A stretch of 64,000 nt of DNA from Micromonospora solifontis (lineage in GTDB: Bacteria > Actinomycetota > Actinomycetes > Mycobacteriales > Micromonosporaceae): contig NZ_RJLN01000008.1 in the NCBI RefSeq assembly GCF_003725545.1, positions 38,056-102,055 of the forward strand. The letters run 5' to 3'. Below are positions 58,916 to 64,000 of this stretch, piece by piece (within the stretch, counting starts at the first letter, position 1; each line of letters starts with the position of its first letter). A program made the translations under genes and the position numbers. Below the pieces are notes generated by a model. That model saw only the letters and a list, made by a program, of their open reading frames with translations. It was not told where the DNA came from and did not search any database.

Positions 58916-59797
58916 GTGAACTCGGCGAACGGCGCGGCGGTGGTGGTCGGCGTGGACGGCTCGGAGCCGGCGCTGCGGGCCGTCCGCCTGGCGGCCGGCG
59001 AGGCCGCCCGACGGCACCGGCCGCTGCGGGTGGTGCACGGGTTCATCTGGCCGCTGCTGCGCGTACCCCTGGGCGCGCCGGCCGAGGGGCCGCCCGGCGG
59101 CGGCCTGCGCCACCAGGCCCAGGAGATCGTCGCCGCGGCGGTCGCCGAGGCGGAGGCGGCGGTGCCGGGGGTGCGGGTCTCCGGGGAGATCATCGACGGC
59201 GAGGCGGCCGCGGCGCTGCTCGGCGAGGCGTCCACCGCCACCATGATCGTGGTCGGCGACCGGGGGCTGGGCGGGTTCGCCGCCCTGGTGGTCGGCTCGG
59301 TGGCGATCCAGGTCGCCGCGTACGCCGACTGCCCGGTGCTGGTGGCCCGCGGCGAGCAGCGCGCGGCGGGCCCGGTGGTGGTCGGGGTGGACGGCTCGGC
59401 GCGGTCCCGGGCGGCGGTGGAGTTCGCCGCCGAGGAGGCGGCCGTCCGGGGCGCCCGGCTGCACGCCGTGCACGCCTACACCCACCCAGCCTCCACCGGG
59501 CCCGGCGACATGCAGCCGCTGGTCTACGAGGAGGGCCAGCTGCGCGGCGAGGAGGACCGGATTCTGGCCGAGTCGCTCACCGGGCTGGGCGAGCGGTGGC
59601 CGGAGGTGCCGGTGACCCGGGAGGTGGTGCACGGCCGGCCCGCCGGCGTGCTCGCCGAGGCGTCCCGCACCGCCCAACTGGTCGTGGTCGGCGCGCAGGG
59701 CCGCAGCGAGCTGGCCGGGCTGCTCCTCGGTTCGGTGAGCCAGGCGGTGCTGCACCACGCCGACTGCCCGGTCGCGGTGGTGCGCTCGCCGGGCTGA
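58916..59797 (+). CDS. Universal stress protein with two UspA domains
   Basis: A 293-residue tandem UspA protein. Domain 1: AAVVVGVDGSEPALRAVRLAAGEAARR ... MIVVGDRGLGGFAALVVGSVAIQVAAYADCPVLV. Domain 2: PVVVGVDGSARSRAAVEFAAEEAAVRG ... LVVVGAQGRSELAGLLLGSVSQAVLHHADCPVAVV. The ATP-binding G-x2-G-x9-G-S pattern is readable in both. In mycobacteria such proteins are hypoxia/dormancy-induced and bind ATP. GTG 58916 follows AGGGAGGTACGGG. The downstream small protein genes may be in the same transcript. Confidence 0.9.
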   Translation: MNSANGAAVVVGVDGSEPALRAVRLAAGEAARRHRPLRVVHGFIWPLLRVPLGAPAEGPPGGGLRHQAQEIVAAAVAEAEAAVPGVRVSGEIIDGEAAAALLGEASTATMIVVGDRGLGGFAALVVGSVAIQVAAYADCPVLVARGEQRAAGPVVVGVDGSARSRAAVEFAAEEAAVRGARLHAVHAYTHPASTGPGDMQPLVYEEGQLRGEEDRILAESLTGLGERWPEVPVTREVVHGRPAGVLAEASRTAQLVVVGAQGRSELAGLLLGSVSQAVLHHADCPVAVVRSPG

Positions 59798-59860
59798 ACG
59801 GTTGACCGCGTCTCCGGCGGGTAGACGGCCGGGAAGCCACTGCGACCGGAGGAGGCAGGG

Positions 59861-60070
59861 ATGCCAGGACCACGGCCGGGCAGCAACGCGTACGACAAGG
59901 AGCGGGCGCGCCTGCGCGATCTGATCGAGAATTCCGGGCGCGCCGCCGACCAGGAGGCGAACCAGGTCGCGAACCGGATCCTGCAGGACGACCGCGGCCA
60001 GCGCGGCATCGTCCGGGGCGAGCGGACGTTCGGCCCCAAGGGCGAACGCGAACCGGGCGACCCGAAGTGA
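59861..60070 (+). CDS. Small hydrophilic protein
   Basis: A 69-residue charged protein without hydrophobic segments: PGSNAYDKERARLRDLIENSGRAADQEANQVANRILQDDRGQRGIVRGERTFGPKGERE. The composition (Arg, Glu, Asp, Gly, Gln) suggests a mostly disordered stress-type protein. ATG 59861 follows GGAGGCAGGG. The last 4 nt overlap the next gene's GTGA start, so the two are translationally coupled. I do not recognise a family. Confidence 0.65.
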   Translation: MPGPRPGSNAYDKERARLRDLIENSGRAADQEANQVANRILQDDRGQRGIVRGERTFGPKGEREPGDPK

Positions 60071-60543
60071 GGGCCGCCCCGGTCGTCGACGGCGCCATCG
60101 CCGGCGCCGTCGGCAGCGCCGCGCTGAACATCGTCAGCTACCTCGACATCGCGGTCCGGGCCCGCCCGGCGAGCAGCACGCCGGAACAGACCGCCGGCCG
60201 CCTCGCCGACCTCGCCCACGTCGACCTCGGCCCCGAGGACCAGGCGGCCAACCGCCGCTCGGGCCTGGGGCCGGTGGTCGGCTACGGGCTCGGCATCGCC
60301 GCGGGAGCGCTGTTCGGCGCGCTGGCCGCCCGGCGCCGGATTCCGCTGCCGGTGGCCGTCGGCCTGCTCGGTGGCGGGGTGATGGCGTCCTCGGACGGGT
60401 CGTTGGCGGCGCTGCGGATCAGCGACCCGCGCACCTGGCGGCGGGCCGACTGGGTGGCCGACATCGTGCCGCACCTGGCGTACGGAATGGCGGCCGCAGC
60501 CACCTGGCGGAGGCTGCGGCCGCCGTCGCGGCGGGGCCGTTAG
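60067..60543 (+). CDS. Hypothetical membrane protein
   Basis: A 158-residue protein with at least two hydrophobic stretches (VDGAIAGAVGSAALNIVSYL and VVGYGLGIAAGALFGALAA, with another at PLPVAVGLLGGGVMAS). It also has a charged middle part RPASSTPEQTAGRLADLAHVDLGPEDQAANRRSGLG and ends WVADIVPHLAYGMAAAATWRRLRPP. The GTG at 60067 overlaps the previous stop. It is typical of uncharacterised actinobacterial membrane proteins of about 150 residues. It ends 4 nt into a convergent small gene. Confidence 0.65.
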   Translation: MRAAPVVDGAIAGAVGSAALNIVSYLDIAVRARPASSTPEQTAGRLADLAHVDLGPEDQAANRRSGLGPVVGYGLGIAAGALFGALAARRRIPLPVAVGLLGGGVMASSDGSLAALRISDPRTWRRADWVADIVPHLAYGMAAAATWRRLRPPSRRGR

Positions 60544-60758
60544 CCCTGCCGCCCGCTCTCGTCGTCGGCCACCGACCGGCCCGCCCGGCCGTACGGCGAC
60601 ACCTGGCCCTTGGGGACCGGCCGCCCGACGTCGGCGTTCGAGGTGCCGCCCTTGCCGTGCGGGCCCCTGCTCCCGCTCTGGGGAATGAGTTCCCGGCTGT
60701 CCTGGCTGGTGGCGCCCTTGTCGTTGCGGCGCAGTTCCTCCTGCTGCGGCTTGACCAC
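60540..60758 (-). CDS. Small disordered protein
   Basis: GTG 60758 follows GGAGGGAGAGACCT and encodes 72 residues: VVKPQQEELRRNDKGATSQD, then SRELIPQSGSRGPHGKGGTSNADVGRPVPKGQVSPYGRAGRSVADDESGRQG. Gly, Ser, Arg and Lys dominate and no hydrophobic core exists, so it is probably disordered. The strong ribosome site and codon pattern support translation. It is convergent with the membrane protein gene (4-nt overlap). The function is unknown. Confidence 0.55.
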   Translation of the reverse strand: MVKPQQEELRRNDKGATSQDSRELIPQSGSRGPHGKGGTSNADVGRPVPKGQVSPYGRAGRSVADDESGRQG

Positions 60759-60885
60759 AGGTCTCTCCCTCCGCGTGGAGCACGCGACGTGGGCCGCGTA
60801 CCTGAGCCGGGTACCCGCCGCCGCCGGACGCATTCCGGCACGCGGACCGGCGTCTGGACCGGGGCCCGGCGGGTACCCCGACGGG

Positions 60886-61539
60886 ATGCCGAACGACCGG
60901 AACGTGGCCCGGGTGCTGCTGGACCGGCAGGGCCGCACATACGCCGAGGAGGCCGGGATCGCGCTCGCCGACCGGCCGGGGCCGCTCTACCAGCTGCTGG
61001 TGCTCACCACGCTGCTGAGCACCCGGATCCGGGCCTCGGTGGCGCTCGCCGCGGCCCGTGAGCTGTTCACCGCCGGCTACCGCACCCCGCAGGCGATGGA
61101 GGCGGCGAGCTGGCAGGACCGGGTCGACGCGCTGGGCCGCGGCCACTACCGACGCTACGACGAGCGGACCGCCACCATGCTCGGCACCGGCGCCCGGCTC
61201 TGCCTGGACCGTTGGCACGGCGACCTGCGACGGATGCACAAGGAGGCGGACGGCGACCGGAGCGTGCTGCGCCGGCTGCTCACCGAGTTTCCCGGCATCG
61301 GGCCGACCGGAGCGGACATCTTCCTGCGGGAGGCGCAGACCGTGTGGCCGGACGTGCGCCCGTACGCCGACCGGCGGGCCCTGGCCGGGGCGCGCCGGTT
61401 GGGCCTGCCGGCGAACCCGAGCGGGCTGGCCGGGCTGGTCGGCGAGGGCGAGTTCGGGCGGTTGGCGTCGGCGCTGGTCCGGGTCGCGCTCGGCGAGGAG
61501 TCGGCGGGCGAGGTGAGCCGCACGGCCGCCGCCCGCTGA
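60886..61539 (+). CDS. HhH-GPD base-excision glycosylase-like protein
   Basis: A 217-residue helix-hairpin-helix protein. LYQLLVLTTLLSTRIRASVALAAARELFTAGYRTPQAMEAAS resembles the endonuclease III opening. The HhH loop is LLTEFPGIGPTGADIFLRE, and DVRPYADRRALAGARRLGLP holds the likely catalytic Asp. The Lys of bifunctional enzymes (L-P-G-V-G-x-K) is replaced by Thr (GIGPTG), and no Fe-S cysteines follow, so a monofunctional DNA glycosylase or a non-catalytic relative is likely. ATG 60886 is a suitable start. Confidence 0.75.
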   Translation: MPNDRNVARVLLDRQGRTYAEEAGIALADRPGPLYQLLVLTTLLSTRIRASVALAAARELFTAGYRTPQAMEAASWQDRVDALGRGHYRRYDERTATMLGTGARLCLDRWHGDLRRMHKEADGDRSVLRRLLTEFPGIGPTGADIFLREAQTVWPDVRPYADRRALAGARRLGLPANPSGLAGLVGEGEFGRLASALVRVALGEESAGEVSRTAAAR

Positions 61540-61552
61540 GCGCCGCACCGCG

Positions 61553-61762
61553 TCACTTGGGGGCGGCCGGCTTGGTCAGGTTCCAGGCCAGCGCGGCGGC
61601 GAGCAGAGCGAGCAGCACGACACCGCCGGAGATGCCGCCCTCCCCACCGTTCTGCCGGTTTCCGGTGGCACCGAAGTAGATGACGGCGAGCCCGGCGAGC
61701 ACCGTGACGAACGTGCGGAATCCTCGGTCCTTCACGCCCCGGACGGTACGACCGTTCCGCAC
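61553..61762 (-). CDS. Small two-span membrane protein
   Basis: A 69-residue protein (or 60 if it starts at the GTG 61735) with two transmembrane segments: FVTVLAGLAVIYFGATG and GGVVLLALLAAALAWNLTKP, joined by a Gly-rich loop. A short basic N-terminus suggests the N-in topology. No family is recognised. It is 13 nt from the convergent HhH gene and lies downstream of the CorC-like gene on the same strand. Confidence 0.55.
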   Translation of the reverse strand: MRNGRTVRGVKDRGFRTFVTVLAGLAVIYFGATGNRQNGGEGGISGGVVLLALLAAALAWNLTKPAAPK

Positions 61763-61807
61763 CGGTTCGTGGCTTTTCGTGGCAGGTTCCCCCGTTCGGG
61801 GCGGGTG

Positions 61808-63085
61808 TCACTCCTCCGGGCAGCCCGCGGCGGGGCCGCGCAGCCGTACCCGGCGGATCGCCCGATCCGCCACCTCGACCACCTCGACGGTGAGCCCGGG
61901 CAGGCGGACCCGCTCCCCCGGGCCGGTGGGCACCCGGCCCAGGCCGGCCAGGACCAGCCCGGCCACGGTGGTGTACTCCCGGGACAGCGGGAAGCTGACC
62001 CGGACCCCGACGTCGGGCAGGTCATAGAGCGGGAAGTCCCCCGGCAGGAGCAGGGCACCGTCCGGCTCCCGGGCCGCCCGGCGCACCTCCGGATCGGTCT
62101 CGTCGTACAGCTCCCCGACGACCTCCTCGAGCAGGTCCTCCATGGTGATCAGCCCGTCGATGCCGCCGTACTCGTCGACCACCAGGGCGAGCTGCTCGTG
62201 CCGCTGGCGCAGTTGGCGCATGGCGTCGGCGACGGGCAGGGTGGCCGGCAGCAGCAGCGGCGGGCGGCTGCGCTGCCCGGTGCTGGCCCCGTCGGCGTCG
62301 ACCAGATCGCGGATGTGCACCACCCCCCGGACGTCGTCCAGGCCGCCGGGGCCGACCACCGGCGCGCGGGAGCGCCCCACCGCGGCCAGCCGGCGGATCG
62401 CCTCGGTCGCCGGCAGCGACGCCGGCAGGACCGTCACGTCCCGGCGGGTCACGAGGATCTCCCGCAGGGTACGGCCGGCGATGTCGAACGCCCCGGCGAG
62501 GATCTCCCGCTGCTGCGCCGACAGCCCCCGCTGGCTGACCAGCAGCTCACGCAACTCCTCCTCGGTCATCTCCTGCCGGCTCGCCCGGGGATCCCCGCCG
62601 GCCAGCCGGACCAGCACGTCGGTGGCCCGGCTCAGCAGCCACACCGCCGGCCGGGACAACCGGGCCAGCAGGTCCAGCGGCGGGGCGCTGACCAGCGCCC
62701 AACGTTCCGCCGACTGCATGGCCAGCCGCTTCGGGACCAGCTCGCCGACGACCAGCGTGACGAAGGTCAGCGCGACGGTCACCAGCAGCACGGCGACCGG
62801 ATGGGCGGCCCGGCCGAGGAAGCCGAACAGCCCGGCCAGGGGCTGGGCCAGGGACACCGCGGCGGCCGCCGAGGCGAGGAACCCGGCCAGGGTGATGCCG
62901 AGCTGGATGGTGGCCAGGAACCGGTTGGGCTCGCGGGCCAGCCGGACCAGCCGGGCCCCGGACCGCCCGGCCCGGGCCAGCCGCCGCAACTGCCCCTCAC
63001 GCAACGTCACCAGCGCCATCTCGCTGCCGGACAGCGCCGCGTTGACCAGCACCAGGACCAGAACCAGGACGAGCTGGGTGGCCAT
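61808..63085 (-). CDS. CNNM/CorC (HlyC-like) transporter-associated protein with CBS domains
   Basis: A 425-residue protein. The N-terminal DUF21/CNNM membrane domain covers LVLVLVLVLVNAALSGSEMALVTL ... VTLVVGELVPKRLAM (the E-x-V-P-K motif). A CBS pair follows: LREILVTRRDVTVLPASLPATEAIRRLA and LALVVDEYGGIDGLITMEDLLEEVVGELYDE (D-E-Y-G-G-x-x-G). The C-terminal CorC/HlyC domain is ... DLPDVGVRVSFPLSREYTTVAGLVLAGLGRVP. Relatives export or regulate magnesium or cobalt. ATG 63085 overlaps the upstream stop. Confidence 0.9.
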   Translation of the reverse strand: MATQLVLVLVLVLVNAALSGSEMALVTLREGQLRRLARAGRSGARLVRLAREPNRFLATIQLGITLAGFLASAAAAVSLAQPLAGLFGFLGRAAHPVAVLLVTVALTFVTLVVGELVPKRLAMQSAERWALVSAPPLDLLARLSRPAVWLLSRATDVLVRLAGGDPRASRQEMTEEELRELLVSQRGLSAQQREILAGAFDIAGRTLREILVTRRDVTVLPASLPATEAIRRLAAVGRSRAPVVGPGGLDDVRGVVHIRDLVDADGASTGQRSRPPLLLPATLPVADAMRQLRQRHEQLALVVDEYGGIDGLITMEDLLEEVVGELYDETDPEVRRAAREPDGALLLPGDFPLYDLPDVGVRVSFPLSREYTTVAGLVLAGLGRVPTGPGERVRLPGLTVEVVEVADRAIRRVRLRGPAAGCPEE

Positions 63086-63282
63086 CAGTCGTTCTCCAGG
63101 TCGTCCAGCGAGATCGCGTGGGTCATCAGCCACCGGGCCAGCGCGCCCATCCCGAACAGCCACAGCGGCGCGGATTCGGTCGTCCCGTTCGTGGCGAAGA
63201 TGGCGAACCGCAGGTCGGGTGCCCGGTACGCCTCGATCCGCCACCGGTGGTTCTTGTCCCGCCAGACCGCGGAAGGGTCCAT
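63085..63282 (-). CDS. Small protein coupled to the CNNM gene
   Basis: A 65-residue protein: DPSAVWRDKNHRWRIEAYRAPDLRFAIFATNGTTESAPLWLFGMGALARWLMTHAISLDDLEND. The last codons overlap the CNNM start as TGATG, so it is translationally coupled. The acidic C-terminus and aromatic core suggest a small soluble domain. No family is recognised. Its position implies a role with the transporter-like protein, perhaps as a regulator. Confidence 0.6.
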   Translation of the reverse strand: MDPSAVWRDKNHRWRIEAYRAPDLRFAIFATNGTTESAPLWLFGMGALARWLMTHAISLDDLEND

Positions 63283-63328
63283 GGCGTCACCGTAGGTGAC
63301 CCGGCGCTCCCGCCGACGCCGGTTCGCC

Positions 63329-64000
63329 TCAGCGGGGCGGGACCACCACCTCGCGGGCGTCGTCGGGGAGCCGGCGGGTGGCGCCGCGCCGGTCCAGCAG
63401 CTCCAGCAGCGGCACCGCCACCCGCCGGGTGGTGTCGAGGGCCTGGCGGGCGGCGCTGAGCGTGAACGGCTGCGGCAGCCGGGCGAGTACCCGGACCGCG
63501 TCGTCGAGCGCCCCGGGCAGCAGCACCACGTTCTCGGCGAGCCGCAGCAGGGCGCCGGCCCGCACGGCCGCGCCGATCTCGCGGGGCCCGAGACCGAGGT
63601 CGGCGAGGCGGTGCGCCTGCGGGGCCTGGAACGGGCGGTCGCCGTACTCGGCGCGGACCCGGGCGACCGCGCGGGCCACCGGTTCCGGCAGCGCGTCGGT
63701 CGCGGCGGCGGTGACCCGGCCGGAGCGCAGCCGCAGCGGCGGCCGCAGCAGGGCCTCGACCAGGGCGCGGTCGGGCAGGGCGAGGCGCTGGCGCAGCACG
63801 TCGACCGGCACGCCCGCCGCCAGGGGATGCTCGCGGGCGTACCGGGCGACCTCCTCGGTGAGCCGCCCGCCCAGGTTCCGCCAGTGCTCCGGGTCGGCCA
63901 GCCAGTCCCCGGCGACCGGGACGGCGCTGACGGTCACCCCCATCCGGGTCAGCTCACCGGCCCGGACCAGGCGCCGGCGGCGCAGCTCACCGGCGAGGTC
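63329..64000 (-). CDS. selB: Selenocysteine-specific elongation factor SelB, C-terminal part
   Basis: The frame is open to the right window edge and ends at TGA 63329-63331. The visible part, about 223 residues, is a chain of winged-helix domains: LRRRRLVRAGELTRMGVTVSAVPVAGDWLADPEHWRNLGGRLTEEVARYAREHPLAAGVPVDVLRQRLALPDRALVEALL ... FTLSAARQALDTTRRVAVPLLELLDRRGATRRLPD. That last domain, with A-R-x-x-L-x-T-x-R-R-x-x-x-x-L-L-E-x-L-D, matches the SelB C-terminus that binds the SECIS hairpin. The GTPase part lies outside the window. Confidence 0.72.
   Translation of the reverse strand, partial: DLAGELRRRRLVRAGELTRMGVTVSAVPVAGDWLADPEHWRNLGGRLTEEVARYAREHPLAAGVPVDVLRQRLALPDRALVEALLRPPLRLRSGRVTAAATDALPEPVARAVARVRAEYGDRPFQAPQAHRLADLGLGPREIGAAVRAGALLRLAENVVLLPGALDDAVRVLARLPQPFTLSAARQALDTTRRVAVPLLELLDRRGATRRLPDDAREVVVPPR

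Overview
The window is very GC-rich (roughly 73%), densely coded on both strands and full of GTG starts. Gene content points to a Micromonospora-like actinobacterium (Micromonosporaceae). The best marker is a run from about 49.7 to 55.9 kb on the minus strand: PgsA - DUF881 - small basic protein (DUF1290) - DUF881 - GcvH - FHA/GarA - MerR/FtsR - DUF151 - MerR. This is the order of the Mycobacterium tuberculosis Rv1822-Rv1830 block. Other actinobacterial signs are a HAIR (HspR) operator in front of hsp20, a DUF5999 protein and DUF574-type methyltransferase, and paired WYL regulators. No rRNA, tRNA, CRISPR array, insertion sequence or secondary-metabolite cluster is visible.

Layout. 0-11.7 kb: acetyltransferases, an MFS pump with its MarR regulator, hsp20, two WYL regulators, VOC-fold proteins, a stand-alone tyrosine recombinase, a TetR gene with a perfect 20-bp operator, and several broken reading frames (GNAT fragment, DUF4232 lipoprotein, metallophosphoesterase remnant). 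11.7-20.5 kb: thymidine kinase, UMF1 transporter and GDPD in a row; an HTH/DUF4180 pair; an SDR; an acyltransferase pair; and cydAB (cytochrome bd oxidase) behind an unusual alternating operator. 20.5-32.9 kb: peroxiredoxin and patatin genes, an SDR, a DUF1062 gene preceded by a folded leader RNA with a six-codon uORF, PdxY, a gene bracketed by two dif-like sites next to a second tyrosine recombinase, FolD, and a membrane-anchored esterase pair. 33-41.8 kb: TSUP transporter, nitroreductase/HxlR pair, a secreted vWA/HYR protein, peptide deformylase, MarR/proline iminopeptidase pair, AraC regulator and aminodeoxychorismate synthase. 41.9-49.7 kb: DUF5999, GcvP under a single-aptamer glycine riboswitch, sirtuin, and an operon of truncated haemoglobin, flavohaemoglobin and DivIVA-like protein. 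49.7-64 kb: the conserved gcvH/garA block, a SpoIIE phosphatase/MarR pair, DUF574 methyltransferase, universal stress protein, small hydrophilic proteins, a HhH glycosylase, a CNNM/CorC membrane protein, and the C-terminal part of SelB running off the right edge.

Links between genes. GcvP and GcvH are two of the glycine cleavage proteins, and the riboswitch lets glycine control GcvP. GarA and FtsR tie the gcvH block to PknB/PknG signalling and cell division. CydAB, the haemoglobins and the peroxiredoxin are respiratory, NO and peroxide defences. SelB implies a selenocysteine system just outside the window.

Several genes have their N-terminus and body in different frames at GC homopolymers (385-900, about 3865, about 11600, about 25390, about 35960). 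These may be assembly indels or real decay. The items most worth a second look are the DUF1062 leader RNA (24.58-24.77 kb), the two dif-like sites near the second recombinase (27.18-27.87 kb) and the cydAB operator.
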